48,764 nucleotides of DNA from Streptomyces sp. MH60 (GTDB lineage: Bacteria; Actinomycetota; Actinomycetes; Streptomycetales; Streptomycetaceae), in the NCBI RefSeq assembly GCF_002939385.1, contig NZ_MULI01000057.1, forward strand, positions 1 through 48,764, written 5' to 3'. Under the pieces are notes generated by a model. That model had not been told where the DNA came from, did not search any database, and saw only the letters and a program-made list of their open reading frames with translations. Position numbers and translations under genes: made by a program. This document shows, piece by piece, positions 1 to 7,969 of the stretch; the stretch's first letter is position 1; each line of letters opens with the position of its first letter.

Positions 1-147
1 CGCGCCGAGCAGCGCCTCCGTGCCCGGGGCGCCGCCCGGGGCGGGCCGGGGACCGGCGTCGCGGCCGTCGCCCTCCCCGTGCCGTGCCCGCATGCCCGCC
101 TCCGCTCCCGCTCGCTCCGCGGGGCCGCCGTCCCCGGCGCCCCTCAT
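1..147 (-). CDS. Unknown protein coupled to the ECF sigma gene (5' part only)
   Basis: An open frame starts with ATG at 147-145 and runs off the window edge, giving 49 visible residues. The ATG overlaps the TGA of the sigma-factor gene in an ATGA arrangement, so the two are translationally coupled. The visible N-terminus is rich in Gly, Ala, Arg and Glu and has no recognisable motif or membrane segment. Genes placed directly after an ECF sigma gene are often anti-sigma or membrane partners, but nothing visible here proves that. The rest lies outside the window. Confidence 0.5.
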   Translation of the reverse strand, partial: MRGAGDGGPAERAGAEAGMRARHGEGDGRDAGPRPAPGGAPGTEALLGA

Positions 148-761
148 GTCGACTCCCCCAGCGTCCTGGGACCGTCATCCGTCACACCGTCGGCCCCCAG
201 CTGCCGTGCCAGCCGCTTCAGTCCCCGGTACGTCGCCGTCCGCACCGCGCCCGGCCGCTTGCCGAGCACCCGCGCGGCGGAGGGCCCGTCGAGACCGACG
301 ACGACCCGCAGCAGGACGGCCTCGGCCTGGTCGCGCGGCAGCGCCGAGACCAGGGCGAGCGCGGTCCGGGTGGACAGGGCCTCCAGCACCTGGTCGTGCG
401 TGGTGTGCGGCCCGGGCAGGTCCAGGACGTCCTGCTCCAGTGCCGTGGGCCGGGGCCGTACCTTCTGGCGGCGCAGGTGGTCCAGGGCCCGGTGCCGGGC
501 GATCGTCGCCGTCCAGCCCCGGAAGCCGGCCCCGTCGCCCTTGAAGCGCCGCAGGTCACGGGCTATCTCCAGCCAGGCGTCCGCCGCGATGTCCTCGGCG
601 TCCTGGCCGACCAGCCCGCGCACGTAGCCCAGCAGCCCCGGCTGCACGAGCCGGTAGGCGACCGCGAAGGCGGCCTCGTCACCTTCCTGGGCCCGCGCGA
701 CGGCCGCGCCCAGTTCCCCGTCGTACGCCTGTACGCGGCGGGGTTCCCCTCGCTGGCCCAA
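144..761 (-). CDS. ECF-type RNA polymerase sigma factor
   Basis: A 205-residue protein with the two conserved parts of an extracytoplasmic-function sigma factor. Region 2 spans about residues 35-100 and carries the QDAEDIAADAW and FRGWTATIARHRALDHLRR stretches that bind core polymerase and the -10 element. Region 4 spans about residues 130-190 with the helix-turn-helix LPRDQAEAVLLRVVVGLDGP and GAVRTATYRGLKRLAR that reads the -35 element. The start chosen is TTG at 761, preceded by GAGGA (768-772 on the complement) at a normal distance; no better ATG or GTG lies nearby. The gene at 1-147 overlaps its stop codon, which suggests a regulatory partner. I cannot name the ECF subgroup or its targets. 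Confidence 0.88.
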   Translation of the reverse strand: MGQRGEPRRVQAYDGELGAAVARAQEGDEAAFAVAYRLVQPGLLGYVRGLVGQDAEDIAADAWLEIARDLRRFKGDGAGFRGWTATIARHRALDHLRRQKVRPRPTALEQDVLDLPGPHTTHDQVLEALSTRTALALVSALPRDQAEAVLLRVVVGLDGPSAARVLGKRPGAVRTATYRGLKRLARQLGADGVTDDGPRTLGEST

Positions 762-857
762 GAACCGTCCTCGTCCGTACCGAGTCCTGCGCGCGCTCGG
801 GTGAGCCCGCCCCCAAGGTCATCAGCGTCGGGGCGCACAGAAGTGTCACAGGGAGTG

Positions 858-1268
858 TCAGGGGGCCGCCGTGGCGTCCCGGCACAGCAGGCGGAGCGAC
901 CCGTCCCCGGCGAAGCAGCGGCGGGCCTCGTCGATCGGGTCCCACAGGCGGCCGTCCGGGGTGCGGACCCAGTGGTCGCCACCGGTCGCCCACCACTCGC
1001 CGCCGGACTCACGCACGATCACCTCCCCGGCGTACGCGCCCAGTCCGCGCAGCGCCGTCTCCACGGCGGCGTACGGCGCCCTCTCGCGCCGGATGCCGTC
1101 GATCACCCGGTCCACGCGCCACAGACTCTGCGCCGAGTAGTCCAGGCGCAGCCTCGCGCCCTCGCGCATCGTGGCCACCGCGTCCGCCGCCCACCGCACC
1201 GGCCTGGCGGCGGCCGAGGGCCGGGTCTGCTGCGGGCTCGTCGTCCTGCTCGTCCATCCGCTGGTCAC
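858..1268 (-). CDS. Conserved protein of unknown function
   Basis: About 136 residues from a GTG at 1268. A second in-frame GTG lies at 1277 and a longer open frame reaches 1376, so the start is uncertain. The core, MREGARLRLDYSAQSLWRVD followed by an Ala/Tyr-rich helix and then VIVRESGGEWWATGGDHW, looks like a compact soluble alpha/beta domain. The C-terminal half has a repeated Trp/Gly pattern ending RLWDPIDEARRCF. There is no signal peptide or membrane segment. I do not recognise the family. It is transcribed in the same direction as the genes on either side, with about 100 bp to the sigma gene. Confidence 0.6.
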   Translation of the reverse strand: MTSGWTSRTTSPQQTRPSAAARPVRWAADAVATMREGARLRLDYSAQSLWRVDRVIDGIRRERAPYAAVETALRGLGAYAGEVIVRESGGEWWATGGDHWVRTPDGRLWDPIDEARRCFAGDGSLRLLCRDATAAP

Positions 1269-1431
1269 AGTCGTCACATGGGCTAAAGCGCCGTGGGACG
1301 GGGTCGCGTCACACATGGGAGCCGGTCGTTCCGCAACCGGCGCAGGACCGCCGCACCTCCCCCACGTCCGCCGCACCGCCGCCGCGCGTTCCCCGCACGA
1401 CGGTCACAGGGGCCCGCGGTGGGTCCGGGCG

Positions 1432-1989
1432 TCAGCCACGTCCCCTGGCCCGGCGGGAGACCACCGCGCGCAGCACCCGGCGCCCCTCCGTGGAGACCTC
1501 CAGGGCCGGACGGAGCCCGGCCGCGCCCCGACCGGCGAGCAGTTCCAGGACGCCGGTCTGGCGGCGCAGTTCGGCGGCGACGAGCGGGGGCAGTCCCGCC
1601 GTGCCGCCTTCGCGCGGGACGGCGGCCTCCGGGGCCGCGTCCGCCGCCGGGTCGAGCAGCCGGTGGATGCGGAGCGAGGCGACGGAGCAAGCGTCGGCCC
1701 ACGTCCGCAGCGCCGGTCCCGAGCACGCGGCCGGCGCGGCCGCGAGCATGCGGCGGGCCAGCAGCACGGCCTCGTCCTCGCCGGTGGCGTAGGGGCCGGC
1801 GAGCTTGTCCCGCACCTGGGTCAGCCCCTGCGCCCAGTCGCGTCCGGGCTCGTCGGCGAGGGTCGCCCACAGGGGTCTGAGGGCCTCGTCGTCGCCGTCC
1901 AGCAGCGGAAGGCAGCGGTCCAAACAAGCCAGTCCGCTCGCGGCGAGTCCCCGTGCGTCGGCCCGCGCGATCAGTTCCACCAGGCTCAT
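1432..1989 (-). CDS. Hypothetical alpha-helical protein
   Basis: A 185-residue protein starting at ATG 1989, preceded by GGGAGGG (complement of about 1994-2000), a strong ribosome-binding site that fixes the start. The sequence is almost wholly helical and rich in Ala, Leu and Arg, with aspartate and glutamate in the first half (LLDGDDEALRPLW, ADEPGRDWAQ) and an Arg-rich tail. No signal peptide, membrane span or catalytic motif is visible. I do not recognise the family. It lies between two other small same-strand genes and may be co-transcribed with them. Confidence 0.65.
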   Translation of the reverse strand: MSLVELIARADARGLAASGLACLDRCLPLLDGDDEALRPLWATLADEPGRDWAQGLTQVRDKLAGPYATGEDEAVLLARRMLAAAPAACSGPALRTWADACSVASLRIHRLLDPAADAAPEAAVPREGGTAGLPPLVAAELRRQTGVLELLAGRGAAGLRPALEVSTEGRRVLRAVVSRRARGRG

Positions 1990-2076
1990 CGGGTCCCTCC
2001 CCGTCCCTGCCGCTTCGCCCCGCTCACCACCGCGGAGCCCGCACTGACCCTTACTGCGTGCGACGGCCCGGGAGTG

Positions 2077-2625
2077 TCACAGCGGCACGACGCCCAGCCG
2101 GTCGAGGAACCGGAAGAAGAGAGTTTCGGCCACCGGTCCGTCGGCGGGGTCCGCGTCGGCGCCGCCCCCGTCCGTGTCCGCCGCGGGGTCGTCCGACAGC
2201 ACCTCGGCCAGGTCGCCCGCGCTCGCGGTGCGCCCCGCCTCGACGGCCCAGGCGACGGCGCGCTCGGCGGCGTCCCGGGGCTCCAGGAAGTAGTCCTCCA
2301 GGGTGAGCCCGTCCCGCTCGGCGCCCAGGTATCCGGCCATGGCGGTCCGCGCCAGGCAGGTCGTCCACGCCCCGCTCTCGGGCGCCGCCGCCTCCACGAC
2401 CACGCAGTCGCTGTCCATCACGTACCCGAACAGCGCGGGTGCGCCGGTCTGCCCGGCCAGGTCGTTCATGTTGCCGACGTCCCCGTCGCCGCCCGCGAAC
2501 TCCCACACCTGCCAGCCGTCCGGCGCGGACCGGCGCAGGGTCATGTCCGCGGCGCCGGGCAGCGCCTCCAGCTCCGCGAGCGGCCGCTCGGCGCGGCCGA
2601 CGACGAAGTACCCCCAGTAGCCCAT
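2077..2625 (-). CDS. Conserved hypothetical protein, acidic C-terminus
   Basis: A 182-residue protein from ATG 2625. The N-terminus MGYWGYFVVGRAERPL leads into a compact alpha/beta region with many Trp and aromatic residues (GWQVWEF), then AALFGYVMDSDCVVVEA-type strands, then a helical part and a very acidic linker (about residues 150-168, rich in Asp, Ala and Gly) before a short terminal helix FFRFLDRLGVVPL. There is no signal peptide. The overall shape resembles small cytoplasmic proteins that read like immunity or housekeeping proteins in actinomycetes, but I cannot assign a family with confidence. It is separate from the hexosaminidase gene by about 120 bp. Confidence 0.65.
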   Translation of the reverse strand: MGYWGYFVVGRAERPLAELEALPGAADMTLRRSAPDGWQVWEFAGGDGDVGNMNDLAGQTGAPALFGYVMDSDCVVVEAAAPESGAWTTCLARTAMAGYLGAERDGLTLEDYFLEPRDAAERAVAWAVEAGRTASAGDLAEVLSDDPAADTDGGGADADPADGPVAETLFFRFLDRLGVVPL

Positions 2626-2744
2626 GTCCCGGTTCCCCCCGGTGTGTCGGTTCGGCTGGGTCAAAAGACCACCACAGTCGTACGGGAGTTCGCAGCAGGA
2701 TGGGGCAATCGGCGCGCCGCGCCCGGGCTCGTCCGGGGCCGGCG

Positions 2745-4361
2745 TCAGTCGAGCCGGTCCGCCAGCGACTTGAAGTCCGCCCAGGGCAGTTCGGGCTTGC
2801 CGGGGTCCCACAGCTTCTGGACCGTCGCGGCCAGCGGCAGCCGGATGCCCTCGGCGACCTGGGCCTGGGTCTGGGCGTTCGGGAAGTCGCCCCAGACGGC
2901 GAAGCTGCCGCCGAGTATCTGCCGGTCGTACTTGGCGTCGACGGCCGTGGTGCCGCGCAGGACGCGCGGGGTCCACTGCTCGTAGATGCGCTCGCCGGTC
3001 GGGTACACGAAGGTCTGCGGCTGCCCGAGCACGTAGTAGAGGAACTCGTCGTTGTAGTTGAGGACCTGGCGGCCCTCGCTCAGGTACTCCGTCGGCGGGC
3101 GGGCGCCGATCTCCTTGCCCGTCCAGTAGGCGACCTTGATGTCCTTGAGCGGCTCGACGGAGGTGTCCTTGAAGAAGCCGTCGTTCCAGGCGCGCGGGGT
3201 GCGGTCGTGGGCCATGACCGTCTTGGCGCGGCCGTTGAGCCAGCCGGTGGTGAGGTCGGCGACGGTGCCGCCGGAGCCGTACGCCTTGCGGGCGGCGGCG
3301 GCCAGCGTCGGGTAGGACGCCTCGGGGTCGGACACCACGAGCGCCTGGTACTCGTCGGCACCGAGGTGGAACTGGGAGCCGGGGAAGAGGTCGGCGTACT
3401 CGTCGAGCAGGTCGTCGACGATCTTCGCGGCCTCCGGCTTGGAGATGTCGATGGCGCCGCGGGTGGCCGTGCCCTGCGCGTCGCGCAGCTGGAGGTCGGG
3501 ATGGGCGGCGATCACGGCGCCGAGGTGGCCCGGTGAGTCGATCTCGGGCACGACGGTGATGTGGCGCGAGGAGGCGAGGTCGATGATCTCCTTCATCTCG
3601 GCCTTGGTCAGGTGGTCGTCCGAGACGATCTCGGGGTGCGAGTCGGACTCGATGCGGAAGGCCTGGTCGTCGGAGAAGTGCAGGCCCAGCTCGTTGAACT
3701 TCAGGTCGCCCAGCTCCCGGATCCGGTCCTTGATCCAGTCGGCGCTGTAGTGCTTGCGGGCGATGTCGAGGGAGAAGCCGCGCTTCGGTTTGGCGGGCTC
3801 GTCCTTCACCACGCCCTCCGGCGCGGTGCCGCCGCCGTCCACCGCCTGCTTCAGGGTGCGGGTGCCGTAGTAGACGCCGGCCTCGGCGGGCCCGGTGACG
3901 GTGACCCGGCCGTCGCGCACGGTCATGGTGTACGACTCCGGGTTCGCGCCCTTGTCGGCCTTGACGTCCAGCAGCAGGTCCCCGGCGCGCTCGTCGCCCT
4001 TCTGCCCGGCGTATGTCATGCCCAGGTCGCCGGCGATCTGCTTCCCCTCGTCGGCCAGTCCGGCGTCGGCGACGACGACCCGGTGCCCCTTCGCCGGCTG
4101 CCAGCCGGGGCCGCGGGCCGCGGTGTGCTCGCGTACGGCGGGAATGGTGCGCGGCGCCTTGGACAGGGGGTAGGAGCGGCTGGGACTCGGCGCGGCCGCC
4201 TCGCCCGACCGGGCCGCCGAACCCTGTGGGCCGCCGCCGTCGCCGTCGCCGTCGGTGGCCCAGAGGCCGACTCCCACACCGAGCGCGGCGACCACCGCGC
4301 CGGCGATCACGGCCCGCTGTCTCACCTTGTGCGCCGGTATCCGGCCTCCGTGCTGGCTCAC
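2745..4361 (-). CDS. Membrane-anchored or secreted beta-N-acetylhexosaminidase (GH20)
   Basis: A 538-residue family-20 glycoside hydrolase that removes terminal beta-linked GlcNAc/GalNAc from chitin oligomers or wall fragments outside the cell. The start is GTG 4361. Residues 14-36 form a hydrophobic export or anchor segment, followed by a Gly/Asp/Pro-rich linker. Residues about 90-190 are the GH20b-like N-domain and 195-520 the catalytic barrel. PEIDSPGH is at 272-279, and the substrate-assisted catalytic pair Asp336-Glu337 sits in FHLGADEYQ. Family members usually have GGDE here; the Ala variant still keeps both acids. I looked for a DasR-type operator upstream and saw none that was clear. 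Confidence 0.9.
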   Translation of the reverse strand: MSQHGGRIPAHKVRQRAVIAGAVVAALGVGVGLWATDGDGDGGGPQGSAARSGEAAAPSPSRSYPLSKAPRTIPAVREHTAARGPGWQPAKGHRVVVADAGLADEGKQIAGDLGMTYAGQKGDERAGDLLLDVKADKGANPESYTMTVRDGRVTVTGPAEAGVYYGTRTLKQAVDGGGTAPEGVVKDEPAKPKRGFSLDIARKHYSADWIKDRIRELGDLKFNELGLHFSDDQAFRIESDSHPEIVSDDHLTKAEMKEIIDLASSRHITVVPEIDSPGHLGAVIAAHPDLQLRDAQGTATRGAIDISKPEAAKIVDDLLDEYADLFPGSQFHLGADEYQALVVSDPEASYPTLAAAARKAYGSGGTVADLTTGWLNGRAKTVMAHDRTPRAWNDGFFKDTSVEPLKDIKVAYWTGKEIGARPPTEYLSEGRQVLNYNDEFLYYVLGQPQTFVYPTGERIYEQWTPRVLRGTTAVDAKYDRQILGGSFAVWGDFPNAQTQAQVAEGIRLPLAATVQKLWDPGKPELPWADFKSLADRLD

Positions 4362-4460
4362 AGCGCCAACCTACGGCCGCCGTTGCCGTCATGCGTCCAC
4401 CACATGTTCTGAAACTCTCCCGTTCGGGTGAAATTCGGGCATCGGACGGACACGCGTTGC

Positions 4461-4480
4461 CGTCACTCGATAACGTGACG
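4461..4480. promoter_or_regulatory. Inverted repeat CGTCAC-N8-GTGACG between divergent genes
   Basis: Perfect 6-bp arms at 4461-4466 and 4475-4480 with the spacer TCGATAAC. It lies in the 212-bp gap between the divergent hexosaminidase gene (start 4361) and the OHCU-decarboxylase-like gene (start 4574), where an operator would act on either promoter. No regulator is named. The rest of the gap holds relatively AT-rich stretches but no -35/-10 pair I would defend. Confidence 0.35.
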
Positions 4481-4573
4481 CCACATCTTTCGCACAATCC
4501 CCTGCCGACACACACGTGAAGCCCACAAGGACCCACGCTGCCTGCGCACCGTCTCCCAGACCTCCCCCGCCGA

Positions 4574-5146
4574 GTGGCCATACCGGTACCGGTGCAAACA
4601 CGCGCCACTCCGGCAACGGCCGCCCCGTTGGAGTGCTTCAACACGGCCCCCGCCGACGAGGCCGTCCAGACCCTCCTCGCCTGCCTGCACAGCCGCGCCT
4701 GGGCCCACCGCCTCACCGCCCACCGGCCCTACCCGGACCTCCCCGCCCTCCTGGCGGCGGCGGACGAGGCGGCCTACGACCTCTCCCCGGACGACCTGAC
4801 GGAGGCCCTGGCCGCGGAGACGCTGCCCACCCTCCCCGAGGACACGTACGCGGCAGCCCACACGGCCCTCAACGCGGCCCACGCGGCCTACGAGTCCCGC
4901 TTCGGACACGTGTTCGTCATCTGCCTGGCCGACCTGCCCCCGGCCGAGGCCCTGGACCATGTGCTGACCGCCATCCGGTCACGTTTGGCAAACGATCCGG
5001 ACGAGGAACGTCTGGTGACGGCGGAGGAACTCCGGCGCCTGGCAAAGACGCGGCTGAGCAACGCCTTCTCAGGGGCGCGGGGAACCGCGCGACCAGCCAC
5101 CGACCACCCGCACCCGGCAAACCACGCCAAACCCCCACCCCCGTAG
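4574..5146 (+). CDS. OHCU decarboxylase-like protein lacking the usual catalytic His
   Basis: A 190-residue protein from GTG 4574. It resembles 2-oxo-4-hydroxy-4-carboxy-5-ureidoimidazoline decarboxylase, the last enzyme turning urate into S-allantoin: FNTAPADEAV at the N-terminus, a central helical bundle, AAYESRFGHVFVICL at about 108-122, and the closing LANDPDEERLVTAEELRRLAKTRL. Active family members carry an HPxIG motif after the second helix; the aligned place here reads ETLP (Glu82-Thr83), and the SxxEQ helix is also missing. It may therefore be an inactive or re-purposed homologue. The last 26 or so residues, beginning SGARGTARP, are encoded by a dispersed intergenic repeat, so the natural C-terminus probably ended near LSNAF. 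The neighbouring genes do not belong to purine catabolism. Confidence 0.72.
   Translation: MAIPVPVQTRATPATAAPLECFNTAPADEAVQTLLACLHSRAWAHRLTAHRPYPDLPALLAAADEAAYDLSPDDLTEALAAETLPTLPEDTYAAAHTALNAAHAAYESRFGHVFVICLADLPPAEALDHVLTAIRSRLANDPDEERLVTAEELRRLAKTRLSNAFSGARGTARPATDHPHPANHAKPPPP
5068..5145. repeat. Dispersed Streptomyces intergenic repeat forming the 3' end of a gene
   Basis: The stretch beginning TCTCAGGGGCGCGGGGAACC at 5067 and running on through GCGCGACCAGCCAC is, from memory, one of the most abundant short repeats between Streptomyces genes. It contains a small hairpin, CGCGG-GGAA-CCGCG, at about 5076-5090. Here it lies inside the reading frame of the OHCU-decarboxylase-like gene and supplies its final residues and stop codon. 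Genome-wide copies cannot be counted from this window. Confidence 0.6.
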
Positions 5147-5185
5147 CCGCCCCCGCTCCAACCCACTGCTCCTTTGAGTGCAAGT

Positions 5186-5215
5186 TTGATCACAACGGCA
5201 GGCCCCCCGTAAGCG
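5186..5215 (+). promoter_or_regulatory. Possible sdhCDAB promoter
   Basis: The 180-bp gap before sdhC holds TTGATC at 5186-5191 and TAAGCG at 5210-5215 with an 18-bp spacer, a usable but weak SigA-type pair. A second -10-like TACCAT sits at 5233-5238 without a convincing -35. The leader would be about 105 nt or 80 nt. No Rex-type TGTGAAC-N3-TTCACA operator is present. Confidence 0.25.
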
Positions 5216-5326
5216 CCGCAGGCAACCGTCGCTACCATGCTGGGGGCCGGTGGACCGTACCCGGCCGGGCCCGACCGACAAGGAAAGCCGGCGCGGCCCC
5301 AATCCCCGCTCCCGGAGGAAATTTCC

Positions 5327-5707
5327 GTGCCGGCTGGAACGCTGTACCGCGGCCGGGAAGGAATGTGGTCCTGGGTGGCTCATCGAGTCACCGGCGTCCT
5401 CATCTTCTTCTTCCTGTTCGTTCACGTGCTGGACACCGCTCTCGTGCGGGTGTCCCCCGAGGCCTACGACACCGTCGTGGCCACGTACAAGACGCCGATC
5501 GTCGCGCTGCTGGAGTACGGCCTCGTCGCCGCCATCCTCTTCCACGCGCTCAACGGCCTGCGTGTCATCGCCGTCGACTTCTGGGTCAAGGGCGCCCGCT
5601 ACCAGAAGCAGATGCTCTGGACCGTCGTCGCCCTGTGGGTCGTGCTGATGCTCGGGGCGATCTACCCCGTCCTCGGCCACGCCGCTCGTGAACTGTTCGG
5701 GAGCTGA
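5327..5707 (+). CDS. sdhC: Succinate dehydrogenase cytochrome b556 subunit SdhC
   Basis: A 126-residue membrane anchor of complex II that helps pass electrons from the iron-sulfur subunit to menaquinone. The start is GTG 5327, set by GGAGG at 5314-5318. The frame is open further upstream, but that part codes for a non-conserved Pro/Gly string. Three membrane helices are visible (about residues 22-44, 58-82, 95-118). The N-terminal SWVAHRVTGV (His-Arg motif) and FVHVLDTA are typical of the actinobacterial type and include candidate haem and quinone-site residues. It is first in the sdhCDAB operon, with 5 bp to sdhD. Confidence 0.93.
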   Translation: MPAGTLYRGREGMWSWVAHRVTGVLIFFFLFVHVLDTALVRVSPEAYDTVVATYKTPIVALLEYGLVAAILFHALNGLRVIAVDFWVKGARYQKQMLWTVVALWVVLMLGAIYPVLGHAARELFGS

Positions 5708-5712
5708 CGCCA

Positions 5713-6195
5713 ATGTCCACGACTGAATCCCCCGCTTCCGGGATCGGCCCCGTCGAGGGCGCCTCCCTCTACTCGGCCGACAACCCGGCGCCGCTCATCG
5801 AGGCGCCCCGCGCGCGCACGAAGAAGACCCCGAAGTCGACCCGGGGCAACTTCGAGATGGCCGCCTGGCTCTTCATGCGCCTGTCCGGCGTGGTGCTGGT
5901 CGTCCTGGTCCTCGGCCACCTGCTGATCCAGCTGGTGCTCGACGGCGGTGTCTCGAAGATCGGCTTCGCCTTCGTGGCGGGCCGCTGGGCCTCGCCGTTC
6001 TGGCAGGTCTGGGACCTCCTGATGCTCTGGCTCGCGATGCTGCACGGCGCGAACGGCCTGCGCACGGTCATCAACGACTACGCGGAGCGCCCCAACACCC
6101 GGCTGTGGCTCAAGGGCCTGCTCTACACCGCCACGGTGTTCACCATCCTGCTGGGCACGCTGGTGATCTTCACCTTCGACCCGAACATCCGCTAG
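5713..6195 (+). CDS. sdhD: Succinate dehydrogenase hydrophobic membrane anchor SdhD
   Basis: A 160-residue second anchor subunit of succinate:menaquinone oxidoreductase. A charged cytoplasmic N-terminus of about 50 residues is followed by three membrane helices (about 54-78, 92-117, 130-152). Conserved features are FEMAAWLFMRLSGVVLV, the haem-type histidine region VLGHLLIQLV and LHGANGLRTVINDY, which echoes FHALNGLRVIAVDF in SdhC. The two subunits are thus recognisable as related folds. The gene lies between sdhC (5 bp away) and sdhA (19 bp) and is clearly co-transcribed. Confidence 0.94.
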   Translation: MSTTESPASGIGPVEGASLYSADNPAPLIEAPRARTKKTPKSTRGNFEMAAWLFMRLSGVVLVVLVLGHLLIQLVLDGGVSKIGFAFVAGRWASPFWQVWDLLMLWLAMLHGANGLRTVINDYAERPNTRLWLKGLLYTATVFTILLGTLVIFTFDPNIR

Positions 6196-6214
6196 GCACG
6201 GGGCTGCGAAAATC

Positions 6215-7969
6215 ATGAAGGTACACAAGTACGACACCGTCATCGTCGGCGCCGGTGGCGCCGGCATGCGCGCGGCCATCGAGTCGACCAAGCGCAGCCG
6301 CACCGCCGTGCTGACGAAGCTCTACCCGACCCGCTCCCACACGGGCGCCGCGCAGGGCGGCATGGCCGCCGCGCTGGCCAACGTGGAGGAGGACAACTGG
6401 GAGTGGCACACCTTCGACACGGTCAAGGGCGGTGACTACCTGGTCGACCAGGACGCCGCCGAGATCCTGGCGAAGGAGGCCATCGACTCGGTCCTCGACC
6501 TGGAGAAGATGGGCCTGCCGTTCAACCGGACGCCCGACGGGACGATCGACCAGCGCCGCTTCGGCGGTCACAGCCGCAACCACGGCGAGGCCCCGGTCCG
6601 CCGCTCCTGCTACGCGGCCGACCGCACCGGTCACATGATCCTCCAGACGCTGTACCAGAACTGCGTGAAGGAGGGCGTGGAGTTCTTCAACGAGTTCTAC
6701 GTCCTGGACCAGCTGATCACCGAGGTCGACGGCGTCAAGAAGTCGGCCGGTGTGGTGGCCTACGAGCTGGCGACCGGCGAGATCCACGTCTTCCAGGCGA
6801 AGTCCGTGATCTACGCCTCCGGCGGCACCGGCAAGTTCTTCAAGGTGACGTCCAACGCGCACACGCTCACCGGTGACGGCCAGGCGGCCGTGTACCGGCG
6901 CGGACTGCCGCTGGAGGACATGGAGTTCTTCCAGTTCCACCCGACCGGCATCTGGCGCATGGGCATCCTGCTGACGGAGGGCGCCCGCGGTGAGGGCGGC
7001 ATCCTGCGCAACAAGGACGGCGAGCGCTTCATGGAGAAGTACGCGCCGGTCATGAAGGACCTCGCGTCCCGTGACGTCGTCTCGCGCTCCATCTACACGG
7101 AGATCCGCGAGGGCCGCGGCTGCGGTCCCGAGGGCGACCACGTCTACCTGGACCTCACCCACCTCCCGCCGGAGCAGCTGGACGCCAAGCTGCCCGACAT
7201 CACGGAGTTCGCGCGGACCTACCTCGGCATCGAGCCCTACACGGACCCGATCCCGATCCAGCCGACCGCGCACTACGCCATGGGCGGCATCCCGACCAAC
7301 GTCGAGGGCGAGGTGCTGGCGGACAACACGACCGTCGTGCCGGGCCTCTACGCGGCCGGCGAGGTGGCCTGCGTGTCGGTGCACGGCGCCAACCGCCTGG
7401 GCACCAACTCGCTGCTCGACATCAACGTCTTCGGCCGCCGCGCGGGCATCGCCGCCGCGGAGTACGCGCAGAAGGCGGACTTCGTCGAGCTGCCCGAGGA
7501 CCCCGAGTCCCAGGTCGTCGAGCAGATCGAGCTGCTGCGCTCGTCCACCGGCACCGAGCGGGTGGCGACGATCCGCCGCGAGCTGCAGGAGTGCATGGAC
7601 GCCAACGTCATGGTGTTCCGCACCGAGCAGACGATCAAGACGGCCGTCGAGAAGATCGCCGAGCTGCGCGCCCGCTACAAGAACGTGTCGATCCAGGACA
7701 AGGGCCGTCGCTTCAACACCGACCTGCTGGAGGCCGTCGAGCTGGGCAACCTGCTCGACCTGGCCGAGGTGATGGCGGTGTCCGCGCTCGCCCGCAAGGA
7801 GTCCCGCGGCGGTCACTACCGCGAGGACTTCCCCAACCGCGACGACGTCAACTTCATGCGCCACACCATGGCGTACCGCGAGGTGGGCGACGACGGCGCC
7901 GAGTCCATCCGGCTCGATTACAAGCCGGTCGTCCAGACCCGCTACCAGCCGATGGAGCGTAAGTACTGA
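6215..7969 (+). CDS. sdhA: Succinate dehydrogenase flavoprotein subunit SdhA
   Basis: A 584-residue catalytic subunit that oxidises succinate to fumarate in the TCA cycle. The FAD fold is at the N-terminus (VIVGAGGAGMRAA, residues 9-21). His42 in RSHTGAAQGG is the residue that carries covalent FAD in this family. Active-site blocks GGHSRNHGEAPVRRSC, FHPTGIW, AHYAMGGIPTN and HGANRLGTNSLLD are all present, and the C-terminal helical domain ends KYKPVVQTRY-like. Length is normal. Its TGA shares one base with the sdhB ATG (TGATG), so the two are translationally coupled. Confidence 0.97.
   Translation: MKVHKYDTVIVGAGGAGMRAAIESTKRSRTAVLTKLYPTRSHTGAAQGGMAAALANVEEDNWEWHTFDTVKGGDYLVDQDAAEILAKEAIDSVLDLEKMGLPFNRTPDGTIDQRRFGGHSRNHGEAPVRRSCYAADRTGHMILQTLYQNCVKEGVEFFNEFYVLDQLITEVDGVKKSAGVVAYELATGEIHVFQAKSVIYASGGTGKFFKVTSNAHTLTGDGQAAVYRRGLPLEDMEFFQFHPTGIWRMGILLTEGARGEGGILRNKDGERFMEKYAPVMKDLASRDVVSRSIYTEIREGRGCGPEGDHVYLDLTHLPPEQLDAKLPDITEFARTYLGIEPYTDPIPIQPTAHYAMGGIPTNVEGEVLADNTTVVPGLYAAGEVACVSVHGANRLGTNSLLDINVFGRRAGIAAAEYAQKADFVELPEDPESQVVEQIELLRSSTGTERVATIRRELQECMDANVMVFRTEQTIKTAVEKIAELRARYKNVSIQDKGRRFNTDLLEAVELGNLLDLAEVMAVSALARKESRGGHYREDFPNRDDVNFMRHTMAYREVGDDGAESIRLDYKPVVQTRYQPMERKY

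Noticed and set aside
4362..4573. A DasR-type operator expected for a chitin/GlcNAc enzyme
   Set aside because: No sequence close to TGGTCTAGACCA; only short TGGTGGAC-like pieces are present.
5147..5326. A Rex (NADH-sensing) operator before sdhC
   Set aside because: TTGATCACAA lacks the TGTGAAC-N3-TTCACA symmetry.
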